This document shows positions 48,101 to 57,061 of a DNA stretch of 64,000 nucleotides, one piece after another. Source of the stretch: Siphlonurus alternatus (taxonomy: Eukaryota; Arthropoda; Insecta; Ephemeroptera; Siphlonuridae); contig OX463786.1 in the NCBI GenBank assembly GCA_949825025.1, positions 14,283,309 through 14,347,308 on the forward strand, in the 5' to 3' direction. The number at the start of each line of letters is the position of its first letter. Position 1 is the stretch's first letter. The notes under the pieces were generated by a model, which saw only the letters and a list, made by a program, of their open reading frames with translations, was not told the origin of the DNA and did not search any database. The position numbers were made by a program, and so were the translations under genes.

Positions 48101-51100
48101 CGTGTTGAGGCTTCCCTGCTAGCCTTTTAAAAGTAGACATGAAGTCGAAAATGTTTTGAATAATTATAATAAATATCATGCATTTCATCGAAATATATTT
48201 CAGAATTTTCATCTCATTATGGCCGTGTTAGGGATTATAATACATCACTAACCGTCTTTTAATCAGGAGTTCATATATACATCAAGATGTACAGTTATTC
48301 ACTGGTAATTCTTTATGTAACGGAAACTGATACAATTTTCTGTGAATTCTGCACCTCCTTAAACGTCATATGTACTGAACACTTCTGGACATCATAAACT
48401 TTACTCCGAAACATTTTTGTATAGACCAGACTACCTTGTACACCTTTCCTAACTAGCCTACCTTGGAAAAAGAAGGGTAATTCATCTGGAAAAGGATTGA
48501 GGAGATAAGATTGATGTTAAGAAAAAGCGGGCTCGGAAATTTTGGTGATGAAAACATCTTGTTAAACGTCGTAATGTCTGTGTAACATTAGAGGGAGATT
48601 TTTCTTATAAATGTCGCGTATGAGTATGCTCGTTTATCATACTTTATGTGGTGGTGGGAGAAACCATGCTTAGAAAAATAATTTTCTTCACAGTTTTCAT
48701 TTATATTTTATAAAATTTTAAATTAGAAATTAAAATTGGTTGCTCATTTAACTGTGGAATGTAATCAAAGAGATATTTTGTAAAGGGTAATTTAAGAGAA
48801 ACTTCTGTTTGACTATTTTTTTTATAATTAGTTAAAAAATAAAATATATTATAAAATTAAATCTGAAATAAAAAATAAATAAATTAAATTTGAAAAAAAT
48901 ATAAATGAGTATTTTAATCACCAAATAAATGAAAAAAAAATATACAAAAAAAAAAACTTGCTGAATGCTAAAAATGTAAATTTATTATTGCCATTAACAC
49001 TATGCCCGAAAAGAGATCTTATAGAAACTGTTAATCGTTTAAAATATTTACAAATTTAATAAAAATAAATGGGTTATTGTATTAGTGAGTAATGAAACAA
49101 CGAAACCCATTTTGAAATCACGGGATCATATCCCATATTTAAGTTTATCACAGCTCTCTATGAATTTTTACTCTAATCAACGATGCCGGCTCTCGATTGG
49201 TGAGTGGGCAAGCATCGTTTAGAGTGTGAACATTCTGAGAGAGCTATGATAAGCTACTTTATACAGTAACATTAAAGGATCATTAATTGTTGTTTTATTT
49301 TATCTGATAAGCACTGTACCATCAGTGTTCACTTTAAAAAAACAGAATTTGTCAAAACATGTAATTCTCAATTTTTTCATACCAAAGAAAAATTTAAAAA
49401 GATTTTTTTTTGACAAATCACAATCACCAACAATTTAACAATGTGTGTCACATGACTTGGTACAATTTAAATGTTTATTTCAAAGTTCACAACGACGTTC
49501 CCTTAGGCATCTTGTGGCCTCATGTGGAAACATCAGAAAGGATTTCGTTTGTTGTGACAACTTGTCATAACGTTTTAACTTGCTTGACTTTCTGGGAAAG
49601 CTTCTCCACTTACAACAAAAATAACAAGAAAGACAGCTAAATTATTTTCCAATGTCTCTTACAGTATATTTTAAATGACATGCTTTTTATCTCGTTTAAT
49701 ATTTGTACGGAAGGTGTGGTTCAGTGCGTTTGACAGAGTCTCGTCAGATCACCGAAGTCAAGCAACGCCGAGCGTGGTTAGTATTTAGATGGGTGACCAT
49801 TTTCAACAAAAAATACGTTTCTCACCCAGGGGTAAATCGTTGTGCTTTTCCACTATGTGGTTTCCCTGGCTTTGGACCATTGCACTTTCGGCAAAAAATC
49901 AAGCCGGGAAACAAGGAGAATACACGGGTATCTTTGCTTGGGAGTTGCAATAAGTATTATCCAAAAATGCTACATTTAATTGTTCATGCATCAAAATAAT
50001 GACAGAAATTTTGAACTTACCGCCTTGTGGGAAGAACTGAGAGAAAATGTGCTTGAAGGAATCTTCGTCCACCAAGCCAGTCGGACACTCCTGTGGATAC
50101 AAACAGCTGTTGAAGGACACAGATATCGTCTTGGTATCATTAAAAATGTGCATGTACTATAGACAGAAATCCAGGAGATATTTTTTATTCATTTATTCAA
50201 TTGTCCAGACGATATGGAAGCTATGTATGACTAGAAAAACTTTATTTGCTAATATTACTGACTTATAAATATATAATGAATATTATTGTAGGGATTATTT
50301 CAAAGTCATTAGAGAATACATTCCACTATTTTGTAGGTATTTTTTTCCTATTTGATGATTATTATTATTATTTTGCTTCAATTCAACGCTGTTGCAGGGC
50401 ACTGGTCTGCACAAGTGACAATATATCCTCTAGGCTCTTTGTGAACCCACCTAGCATATTGCTTACAAGGGTTTTGTGGGTTCCTCCCAAACGCCCAAAC
50501 CGTACTCTAATCAAATTTCTGCTATCAAAACACATCAATAATATCCATCATTAATAAAGTATATCTAAAAGCCGGTATTACACAATCTAATTTTTCTAAT
50601 TATTGTATACAATGGAGTATTGTCCTCAATTTTTTTTATTGCAGAAATGGATAGAGGGTGCAAAGTTATGCTAAACTGATTTTTTTCAGATTTTTTTGAG
50701 ACCTGGAACTATTTTTAAAAAATTATTTAAAGTCCTTTTTGTGACGTCACGCGGCGGCAAGTCCTATCTTTTTCTTAAGGAGCGGCGTCTCGTGACGTCA
50801 CAAAAAGGATTTTCAATAATTTTTTAAAAATAGTTCCTGGTCTCTAAAAAATCTGAAAAAAATCAGGGTAGCATAACTTTGCACCCTCTATCCATTTCTG
50901 CAATAAAAAAAATTGAGGATAATACTCCATTTTTCCTTTCAAGAAAACTTCAACTCTGTTTGTACGGAGATGAAATTTTCTTGCAAGGAAAAATTGTATG
51001 CAAAATTGTATCGTGTAATACCGGCTTCATAATATAATAGCTTGACTTTTGCTAGAAAGTAAAAAGTATAATTAATAATGTATGTGATCATCAGAACCTA

Positions 51101-54009
51101 ACTCATATATAAACATTTAACCAATTTTCATTTTATTTCTTATCAAAATGCATCTATAATAAACCGAAAAAATTAAAACTTACCGACGAATGTGAAACAA
51201 AATTCTTTTTTCCATTATTTATAACGTAAATATAATATATTTTTTAAGTTAATAAATTTTAATTTAAAGTATTTTTTAATTTAAATTATTGAATTGAATT
51301 TTTAAATATGTAAACTATTTTTTTTTAATTTATATTGAATGTTTAAAAATTTAATTTATCAATATAATTATTACATATATTAATATAGTATTAATATATT
51401 TCGTATTATTATATAACATTTTAATGAAGCACTAACATAAGAAAAGATGTTCCAATGCAATTGCATTTTAAGCAGAGATAAAAAAATAACGTAAACAGCA
51501 AAATTCCTATTTACAAAATTATATTTAAAGATTTGGCCAAATGGTACCAATAATTGTGTGTACTGGCCAGTAAACGGTCCTTTACACGCGAAGCAAAGTT
51601 TATCCGAGCTCATTCTCGCCTGTCCCATTTTTTTTTATATATATTTTTTGCTTTTTTATTGTACGCACTAATTTCTGAATTTCTCTGAATAAGAGTTTAT
51701 ATATTTTTAATTATACATAAATATAGATGCTTTCAGTCAGATAATTTTGAGGTACTTCCACGTTCTGAATGTTCTAACTACCCCTAAGTTAGCAAAATAC
51801 ACAAGCATTTTTTTTTTTTTTTTTGTAATTAACTGTTTTGGCATTAAAAGTTACAGGATGGCTATTTTTTAATGATAAACAGAAGACCCTTGAATGAAGG
51901 TTTAGTTGGAGAAGTTTTCAAATTAATTAGTAACTATTATTTACTGAGAAAAAATATTTTTTTTGTAGCATGATAGCTTGAGAAGAAAATTTGAAAGCCC
52001 ATTCAATTGTTTTTTTTTTTTTTTGCATTATTTAATATGATATGAGAAATATATATTATTTATTACATAAAAGAATAAAAGGGGTTGCATATGACAATGA
52101 CTGGAAATATATTTTCTGGAACTGGTGTGGTTATAGGGGTGGCATTTTGTAGTCCCACTGCTAAATATTATTTATCTTTTGTGGTTTACAGCTGGTTAAA
52201 TATTAATCTCAAAGAGAAATTACCCATTATATTTCAAGAACTGTTAACTAACCAGTATAGTCTTTGATTATATTTAATCCTTTTTTTTTTTTTTTTTTCG
52301 GTTATTGAGAGAAAGCTAGATATAATACAAAAATAAAAAACTACGTTTACATGATTGTGTTTAATACGTATCCGTTGACGACGCCTCATAAGAATAACAT
52401 TATCCGTCTTCAACGGATGCATATTAATCACCGTCATGTAAACGTAGTGATTGCACATTATTTCATGACACCTTAAATGTTTTCTCTAATATTTTTTTTA
52501 AATTTTTAATATGCCATTAGACGTTTGGTTATTTAATAGAAGCTTCAAATGAGTGCGCTCGCGCTGCGCAACTGTTGTCGCTAAGGTCCATCTTGCACTT
52601 GAAAATGAAGTAAAGTGTTTTTTTTAACTTTTCTTGGTTATAAATCAAGTAAAAACTCTAAATCTTGAATTATCTACTGTATTTTTCAGTTTGGACCGAA
52701 GTTCCGTAAAGGATCGAATTTTCCTTAAAAAATCTTATTCTTAGTGGAAAAACGAATTCACGTTTTTTTTTTACATAGGATTGGTATAGCGGGTGGGAAC
52801 ACCGAAAAATCAGCTGACTTGAAGCCTCTATTATATATTATGTTAAATTAGAATTAAATATGTTATGTATTTCATGAAACAATTGACGTGATCCAGGCTG
52901 TATGTACAGCATGGATCACAAAAAATGCCTACTTGTTTACATGGTGTCGGCAACGATGTGTATTGTATCTGTGAAGGTGATTGATCAAAGGTCATTCGAT
53001 TTGGGATGCAGGACTTATTATGGGCTTTGCCTTTTCCTGTATTCTTTTGATTAGTTTCTCCTTAATTTGACCATGGTAATATTTTTTGTATCTTGTCTAT
53101 TTCTACTCAATAAAACATATATTATTATTATAGTGCCTTCTCTTATCACTCATACTTTGATGCCAAATCCCTTTTATGACGTCACCCATAAGGCCTGTGC
53201 ATATATATACAATTTTTGTAAGTACAAACTATAATCGAAATAAAGTTTGAATTTTATAGGGCGAGTATTATTATTTAGTTATTTAAATTTTTTTTTATTT
53301 TTTTTTATACCATAGCTGTACCAGCTAGAGAATTAAAGCTTAATATTTTTTCAGTTTTAACTTAAAAGCTAATACCACACAAGTTTCGTGAGTGCAACGC
53401 AACATATTTTTTCTCCCTTGACACTTTAATCCTACCGTACATCCACATTAGAGCTATACAGAGAGAAAGATGCATTAAAAATGTATAGGAGCCTCAGCTT
53501 TAATTTAGACTTTCTACCCAAGCAATGAGCTATGGTCGAGCATGCAGTAGCCATCAAGTTGAGTTGTTAAATAAACCTTTTGTTAAATCTACAAGCAAGA
53601 AACAAAAATTTTAGTAATGTACAATTAGGGACATCTGGAATGTCATGTCTTCTTGCATAACCTTTTTAGTGCTTTAAAGGTAAAAGTAATGCATACTTAA
53701 AGGTTTAGTAGTACTGTAATAGTTATAGGACCATGATGGAAACCCCCTTTTTTTATTCTTTTTACATTTAATGGTTTTGATAGGGTGGGGGGAACAACTG
53801 GGATTTCACATGACACAAATGTTCAACTTAAAAAAATATGTATATTATATTTTATTGCAGAAATGAGTAGATAGCACCTTAATTTTTCTTCATATATATT
53901 TTAGAGCCCGAGAAATTTGGCTATAAAGTTGTGCAAAGTTGGAATTTGAATTAACGTTTCTTTTAGTTCCTATTCTTTTTTATTATTAGAAGTCATGACG
54001 CCTATTGAC

Positions 54010-54056
<47 letters not shown>

Positions 54057-56444
54057 TCACTCACTCTCTCTCTGTACTTTCTATAATTTTTTTAAAAATA
54101 ATTACCGGGCTCTAAAAAATAATCTGAAAAAAAGCAGAGAAGCACTCAATTCATTTTTTCCAATATAAAAATTGCATGTAGGTTGTCCATTATATCTATA
54201 TTGCTTTGCAGGTGACCGAATTAAATGTATATATTTTTTTTAAGGGAAAATAAAATAAAACGTATTGTTATACACTTACACCTATGGTCTACGTTTTCAT
54301 AAATAAAAGGTTGAAAAAGGAGAACTTTTATTGTAAAGTACCAAATTGAAATTCATTCAATGGTATATAAATTCATGTTTTACTACTGTTGCAATTCTGA
54401 CACAAAAATTCAATTTGTTATTTACATCAAATTTTATATCCTCGATATATATTTTTATGTCACACAATATATCGAAATGACAAGAAAAAAGAAAGCAATA
54501 AAAAAAATCCTTTTAAAAGTTATGCAATTTTGAACGGCAGAAATAATAATGATGTTTCAAATGCCTTGTAGTTTATAGAGATTCAAATTAATTTATGTTA
54601 AATAATATAATTATCCTATATTATAAGTTTATATGCAATATTTTAAAATTTTGCTTCCCAAATTTAATATTTTAATAACAATCCTGTGCTATATTTTGTA
54701 CAGTGGTGACCTATGCATAATAATAATTTATTTTATTATTAGATTCTTTGAAATATAATATGCTATCATTTATTTTTGTAAACTTAAGGAATAATATATT
54801 AAGTGGGTTTAGTAGAAGGTGAGCCACTGAAAATTTTCGCAAACCTTTTGGCACCATGAAATAATTTTCCATGAAATTTTTTTTGCCATATTCGGTGAAA
54901 TTTTTGAGATATTCAGCATTGAAATTAGCATTGTCTTATGGGGACAGCTGTTACTTTTTCAGTATCTTTTTCACACGAAAAAATTAATTACTCAAAATGT
55001 ACACCGAATTTGTTGTTTTTTTACATCAGCAAAGCATCATTTATTTTGTCCTTTATTTTATGGACTAAAAAAATATTTTCAGTTCATCATCGGAAAATAT
55101 TTAGCAATGACGGTGACGTTAATCCTTAATGACATATATTTTTTATCTCAGTTCAAAATAGATGCTATTTTTCCACAAAGCAGTGACAACACAGCCTCAA
55201 GTTTTGCTCCAGTTCTGTGAAGCGTCCTTGACCCCTCGTGGTGCACAGAATGTGCCGCAAACGAGCGCCTTTGTCTTGTCACTAGCAGCTAATGAGCACC
55301 ACACCGTGCCATTGTACAGTCCAGATGCTTTAACGTTTCTCATATTGACGTCATACAGACAGGTATTGACATCTGTTGAATTTTACCTGAGTGATTATAT
55401 TGGGTGTCAATATTATATTGGAGCTTTACTACTGGCTACGAGAGTCTATCGAGAAGGTTTTTAATGCTATTTGTTGATGCTTTATGAGGTCAAAAAATGA
55501 ACTTCAATTTCAATCCTTATTTAATTAACTTTTAATTAATTATTTTTCATTATTTATTGATTAATTTTTTAGTTATGGAATCTTCACATCTAGTTTAAGA
55601 ATTATAACATGTGACTTAAAAGACAAAAACAATAAAAATATAATGAAGGGTAGTTCAGGTATACTACCATGTGTGCAATATTAAATTATAAAACCATAAT
55701 CATTATTTAGTGAGGAGCTCATGCAATTTGTACTATTAACTGCCAGGCTTTTTCCGATACAGTACAAAAAAATAATTAAATTAGAAGATGCAGTGACTTA
55801 TTATTCTATGTAACAAATTTCAAATGACAATTATAGTAGGCATGCAGTATAATAAATAATAATATTCCGACTATAAAAAAAGCTCTATTAAATATTAAAA
55901 TTGTAAATTAATTGAAAAACAGTTATGAAGAGTTTTAATAAAACATCTGCCATTTCTTAAGTTAAGGGAGAACTGGGGTATGAACCAATGCATGAAAGCC
56001 ACTTACAATGCAAAAATGGTCTATGATTTAATCCTGATATTTACTTTTGAAAACTAAGGGAACCATGGAAACTTTAAATAGGATGGTCGATGAACATTAC
56101 GGGGGCGATTCACGAAAGAGTTATCCAGATTTTTATATCCGCGTTTAGCTTAAACACGTTTAGCCAGGTAATTTAACACGTAAAACAGGTACAGTTTAAA
56201 CGTGGTTAAGCTAAACGTGGATAAAAACCTGGATAACTCTTTCGTGAATCGTTCCCTACAAGTACATGTCTCCATTGAAATTTATTTAAATTACTGTTTA
56301 TTATTCCAGATTGTGTTACCTGTTTAAAGCCACGGTAGATGAGTTGAATTTCTTTGCGAGTGAATTTCGTGGTCCTCGCCAACTTGGTCAGCTCCTCGGG
56401 CCTGTGTCTTCTTACTTGGATATTGAACTCGTCGAACTCCTCCT
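36506..56444 (-). CDS. Kv channel-interacting protein (KChIP), 3' five exons; N-terminus not found
   Basis: A neuronal calcium sensor that would bind the N-terminus of Kv4 (Shal) channels and tune A-type K+ current. Exons 56320-56444, 50021-50090, 40389-40462, 38658-38870 and 36506-36616 join in frame (GT..AG throughout) and give the last 196 aa. KFTRKEIQLIYRGFK is the KChIP signature helix. ECPTG is the degenerate EF1 of this family. EF2 has His in place of Asp at loop position 1 (HNNQNGKISFED), so its binding is doubtful. EF3 (DLNGDGLITQAE) and EF4 (DTNKDGVVTIDE) are complete. The C-terminus ends MLDTVL. The 9.6-kb third intron carries an antisense gene. KChIPs have alternative N-termini, so the missing 5' exon(s) may lie outside the window. 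Confidence 0.93.
36581..36858 (-). repeat. Tandem duplication of the EF4 exon start and its intron
   Basis: About 140 bp from 36581-36717 is repeated at 36721-36858 with a few substitutions. The second copy includes the polypyrimidine tract, acceptor CAG and the first 8 codons of the terminal exon. Read from the duplicate acceptor (exon start 36757) the frame is QIDTNKDGE then TGA at 36728-36730. Confidence 0.85.
36897..37092 (-). mobile_element. 5S-SINE 3' fragment
   Basis: Reverse orientation: ACCCCTAAGAGCTCACAG corresponds to the 3' end, and GAGGGAACCGTGGAAAACC and CAGTCAGGACGGACACCTC to the body of the 26008 element. In the last KChIP intron. Confidence 0.6.
37991..38376. mobile_element. 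Foldback element, TTAA family (copy 3), in a KChIP intron
   Basis: Starts AAGGTAGAGATAACGTCGAA and is mirrored at 38376. The arms contain GATCAGCTG/CAGCTGTTCG and TTGATTAACATGTAAA. Flanking TTAA is not visible. Confidence 0.6.
38658..38870 (-). CDS. KChIP exon, EF-hand 3
   Basis: The acceptor is GTTTCAG, donor TTCCAG/GTACGT; 71 codons, phase 0. Encodes DFLGILSKVSRG, the LYDLNGDGLITQAEM loop and the SIYDMLGR segment. It is distinctly G/C-rich against the introns. Confidence 0.95.
38936..39165 (+). mobile_element. 5S-SINE body fragment
   Basis: Lacks the 5S head. Shares CACCCAGGGGTAAAT, TGGACCATTGCACTTCCG and the TTCTGACTGAGGTTTC/CCCTCAGTC block with the other members. Lies in KChIP intron 3. 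Confidence 0.6.
39270..39570 (+). repeat. Three tandem units of about 100 bp in KChIP intron 3
   Basis: Each unit contains GTTTCTAC, ACAACCTCCTTGGCTCGGGT and CAGGTGCTCAAT. The units differ by small indels; the third has an extra AAATCTAC. Confidence 0.85.
39571..40388. other. KChIP intron 3, remaining part
   Basis: Just after the tandem array there is a CRE (ATGACGTCAC, about 39585-39594) and CTATTTATAGCTCGAG. This could be a promoter, but no transcript is apparent. The rest is AT-rich with nothing recognised. Confidence 0.35.
40389..40462 (-). CDS. KChIP exon, EF-hand 2
   Basis: The acceptor is GTTTCAG, donor TTTGAG/GTAAGT. Encodes ANQYAHYVFNTI and the EF2 loop HNNQNGKISFE. Loop position 1 is His, an unusual residue there. 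Confidence 0.92.
40463..41573. other. KChIP intron 2, exon-proximal part, no clear element
   Basis: AT-rich; includes only the SINE fragment at 41375-41480 and a poly-T run at 41526-41549. Confidence 0.45.
41375..41480 (+). mobile_element. 5S-SINE body fragment
   Basis: CCATTCTGAATGAGGTTTCC and TTCCCTCAGTCAGAACTAAA, then TACTTGGATGGATTG, match the family body. Short and truncated on both sides. Confidence 0.5.
41574..41880. mobile_element. CRE-bearing palindromic MITE, copy f
   Basis: Left end AATGGAGTATCG. The left CRE is intact (ATGACGTCAC); the right is deleted with part of the core (TTCGGCGTACTTCAC). An older copy. Confidence 0.7.
42049..42122. repeat. (AT)n microsatellite
   Basis: Simple AT repeat of about 74 bp. 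Confidence 0.95.
42588..43731. mobile_element. Inverted-repeat pair of about 160-bp arms enclosing 0.8 kb
   Basis: 42588-42762 is the reverse complement of 43577-43731 with substitutions and indels (shared ATTGCGTCTA.TGATGAAAGAAATT, CCGGAGG, TCTGG.AGTAC.TCAAT and ATCCAAACGT). It looks like an old element with long terminal repeats, but it has no end duplication and no ORF. The right arm ends about 75 bp before a TATA box. Confidence 0.6.
42688..42700. promoter_or_regulatory. Perfect inverted repeat of nuclear-receptor half-sites (AGGTCA-A-TGACCT)
   Basis: A 1-bp-spaced palindrome of AGGTCA half-sites, the arrangement bound by EcR/USP-type receptors. It is in the left arm of the inverted-repeat pair, 1.1 kb upstream of the peptide gene. 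Functional use is unproven. Confidence 0.3.
43807..43993 (+). promoter_or_regulatory. Core promoter and putative 5' UTR intron of the secreted peptide gene
   Basis: TATATAAG at 43807-43814 is followed about 35 bp downstream by TCACTC, an initiator-like site (43841). A donor GTGAGT at 43861 and an acceptor TTCTACAG ending 43993 could remove a 133-bp 5' UTR intron. The spacing of TATA to initiator is a little long. Confidence 0.5.
44132..44416 (+). CDS. Secreted cysteine-rich peptide, defensin-like spacing (antimicrobial candidate)
   Basis: A 94-aa precursor of one uninterrupted reading frame. The start Met is followed by a classic signal peptide (hydrophobic run SLILLLLFGVCLC); cleavage is likely near residue 21 or 22. 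The mature part has eight cysteines at 39, 43, 47, 57, 70, 72, 81 and 92. The pattern C-x3-C-x9-C-x12-C-x-C resembles the CS-alpha-beta fold of arthropod defensins, with one Cys too close at the front and two extra at the end. Gly/Tyr/His are abundant in the middle. It may be an antimicrobial or signalling peptide; I do not recognise the family. An upstream in-frame ATG (44054) exists, but the downstream one directly precedes the signal peptide. It lies antisense in KChIP intron 2. Confidence 0.7.
   Translation: MKSMICYSLILLLLFGVCLCAYKSPITLFSRTGYTKSRCHASCANGCGGHGYDEYDCYTSGASFVVVWHCRCYDLPGPKQCQEREIHGHKYCIN
44555..44930. repeat. Dispersed repeat (copy 1), interrupted by a hAT-like MITE
   Basis: Flanks of the MITE share words with 46795-47080 and 60105-60285 (TTTTCTCACAA, ATTTTCGGTTTCCGTTCATAA-like, and the GAGATTCATCCTTAA end). 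The family is unnamed. Confidence 0.5.
44663..44824. mobile_element. hAT-like MITE with 8-bp target duplication
   Basis: The terminal inverted repeats are CAGGCGCGGA and TCCGCGCCTG. They abut AGACAGAT on the left (44655-44662) and AAACAGAT on the right (44825-44832), an 8-bp duplication with one mismatch, as expected for hAT elements. The centre contains poly-C and poly-T runs. It is nested in a dispersed repeat at 44555-44930. Confidence 0.65.
44931..46040. other. KChIP intron 2, AT-rich part
   Basis: Apart from a possible SINE fragment at 45045-45165, nothing recognised. Confidence 0.4.
45045..45165 (+). mobile_element. Probable 5S-SINE body fragment
   Basis: CAGGTGAATACCGGGGCAG and the downstream CATGCTGCC match the family body loosely. 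Confidence 0.35.
46041..46383. mobile_element. CRE-bearing palindromic MITE, copy g (core inverted)
   Basis: The outer arms are as in the other copies, but the asymmetric core reads the opposite way (GAGACGCCGCTCC first, then GGACTTGCCGCCGCG), so it inserted in reverse. Both GTGACGTCAC sites are intact. The right arm holds a small local duplication of AGCATAA near 46303-46318. Confidence 0.78.
46795..47080. repeat. Dispersed repeat (copy 2)
   Basis: GGTTTTCTCACAACTCTATT, TTTTCGTTTATAAGGCC and AAGATTCATCCTTAATC match copy 1 on the same strand. It has no MITE insertion. Confidence 0.5.
47112..47218 (+). other. G/C-richer open island with a splice donor; unknown exon candidate
   Basis: The plus strand is open from a TAA at about 47109 to a donor AAGGAAG/GTGAGA at about 47218-47224, encoding VARSVSRSSEVEKPIWL then INDFTGGSRGPRK. 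Base composition differs from the AT-rich intron. No ATG or clear acceptor was found. I do not recognise a family; it could be a transposon remnant. Confidence 0.25.
47330..47710. mobile_element. Foldback element, TTAA family (copy 4), in a KChIP intron
   Basis: TTAAGGTAGAGATAAC at the left is mirrored by GTTATCTCTACCTTAA at the right, so TTAA is present at both ends. The internal arms match copy 3 closely. Confidence 0.65.
47711..49140. other. AT-rich KChIP intron 2, nothing recognised
   Basis: GGGCGAGATTCACGATGG near 47753 may be one arm of the 35691 family. No gene. Confidence 0.4.
49141..49257. repeat. Imperfect palindrome
   Basis: AAGTTTATCACAGCTCTCT and TCTAATCAACGATGC on the left are mirrored by GCATCGTTTAGAGTG and AGAGAGCTATGATAAGCTAC on the right. 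Confidence 0.6.
49709..49930 (+). mobile_element. 5S-rRNA-derived SINE, truncated at 3' end
   Basis: TCTCGTCAGATCACCGAAG, then GTCAAGCAACGCCGAGCG and GGTTAGTATTTAGATGGGTG match the body of 5S rRNA. The downstream block with CACCCAGGGGTAAAT and TTTGGACCATTGCACTT is shared with 38936-39165. It is in a KChIP intron, 90 bp before an exon. Confidence 0.75.
50021..50090 (-). CDS. KChIP exon, degenerate EF-hand 1
   Basis: The acceptor is ATCCACAG, donor GGCG/GTAAGT. Encodes ECPTGLVDEDSFKHIFSQFF and PQG, the conserved CP.G segment of the family. Ends in phase 1; the split codon makes Asp with the next exon. Confidence 0.92.
50570..51027. mobile_element. Palindromic element split by a CRE-MITE (nested)
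   Basis: AGCCGGTATTACACAAT at the left pairs with ATCGTGTAATACCGGCTT at the right. Its interior ATTGTATAC/AATTTTTCC is interrupted by the CRE-MITE at 50611-50931. A related uninterrupted element lies at 56565-56768. Confidence 0.7.
50611..50931. mobile_element. CRE-bearing palindromic MITE, copy h (nested)
   Basis: Two intact GTGACGTCAC sites, full core GGCGGCAAGTCCTATC. Inserted into the palindrome at 50570-51027. The arms of the host predict an empty site of TACAATTTTTCC, which suggests that at most AT was duplicated. Confidence 0.8.
51028..52338. other. KChIP intron 1, AT-rich, nothing recognised
   Basis: Poly-T tracts near 51810 and 52010. Small ORFs only. Confidence 0.4.
52339..52449. 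mobile_element. Second copy of the CACTACG palindromic MITE
   Basis: Same core as the 1792-1905 element, including GTTGACGACGCCTCATAAG and the ACGTTTACATG arm. The first bases of the left end are lost and it has several arm substitutions, so it is older. Confidence 0.6.
52450..53817. other. KChIP intron 1, mixed composition
   Basis: A short CpG-bearing patch (GCGCTCGCGCTGCGC, about 52555-52570) in AT-rich DNA. Nothing identified. Confidence 0.35.
53818..54191. mobile_element. Palindromic MITE, sister subfamily (copy j), interrupted by a CT/CA microsatellite
   Basis: TATTTTATTGCAGAAATGAG at the left is mirrored by ATTTTTTCCAATATAAAA and GTTGTCCATT at the right; GACGCCTATTGACG sits before a (TC)n(CA)n run at 54011-54055. 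It matches the 16919 copy; no CRE. Confidence 0.55.
54192..56100. other. KChIP intron 1 flank, AT-rich
   Basis: Apart from the island at 55162-55464, nothing recognised. Confidence 0.4.
55162..55464. other. G/C-richer island open on both strands, unexplained
   Basis: In an AT-rich intron, 55170-55370 has balanced composition. The plus strand is open for 100 codons from an ATG at 55162; the minus strand is also open for about 55 codons (CLYDVNMRNVKASGLYNG then ALVCGTFCAPRG, ending TGA). Neither looks like a family I know. A CRE-like GACGTCA is at 55347-55353. Confidence 0.25.
56101..56256. repeat. Second copy of the 35691 palindrome
   Basis: GATTCACGAAAGAGTTATCC at the left is mirrored by GGATAACTCTTTCGTGAATC at the right. 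Same internal words (CGTTTAGCTTAA, AACGTGG). It lies about 60 bp from a KChIP exon. Confidence 0.7.
56320..56444 (-). CDS. KChIP exon (first found), FTRKE helix
   Basis: The acceptor is TGTTACAG, donor AAACAG/GTAACA. Encodes EEFDEFNIQVRRHRPEEL and the KFTRKEIQLIYRGFKQ helix. It begins with two bases of a split codon, so the upstream exon must end in phase 1. Confidence 0.92.
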
Positions 56445-56564
56445 CTGTAACAAATCAAATTTCACCTGGCTAGAGTTAAGTAGCTAAATTTTGACTGCAA
56501 AGTCCACAAACCTTAACGATGCAAAAAAAAAAATAAATAAATAAATAAATTTTCTACGTAAAAA

Positions 56565-56768
56565 AATAACACTTAGTTTTCGCATTAACAGACTACACAT
56601 ACACGTACAAATTTGCATACAATTTTTCCTTACAAGAAAACTTGGACTCCATTAAATTTGTTTGTATGAAGATGAAATTTTCTTGCAAGGATAAATTGTA
56701 TGTAAAAATTGTGTCACTCATGTAATACCTCTTTATAGTCTATTAATGCGAAAACTAAGCGTTATTTT
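56565..56768. repeat. Palindromic element related to 50570-51027
   Basis: Left AATAACACTTAGTTTTCGCA and right GCGAAAACTAAGCGTTATTT are reverse complements; the interior shares CATACAATTTTTCC and TTTTCTTGCAAGG with the 50570 element. Confidence 0.6.
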
Positions 56769-57061
56769 TTCATAGACAATGGATTTTTTGCATGTACAGT
56801 ATATAGGGTATAACTGGGAGGAAAATACTATAATATTTTAAATTATTAACTTCCTGGCTATTCACGGACCCAAATTCATAATGCTCGAAAATATTCAGCT
56901 CGTTTTGGACCAATTAGATCCTTCGTTACTAAATGTCAACCAATGACCGAGGACGTTACAAACATGACGAAAACCTAATTAAATGTGACGTGCAGTGAAG
57001 ATTACGTTGCTTAATATTTTATATATAAAATATTATTTCGACCTAATTTTCAAACATTATA

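Noticed and set aside
49736..49800. Possible 5S rRNA gene
   Set aside because: Only part of 5S is preserved, with substitutions, fused to a repeat body seen elsewhere in the window; it is a SINE head.
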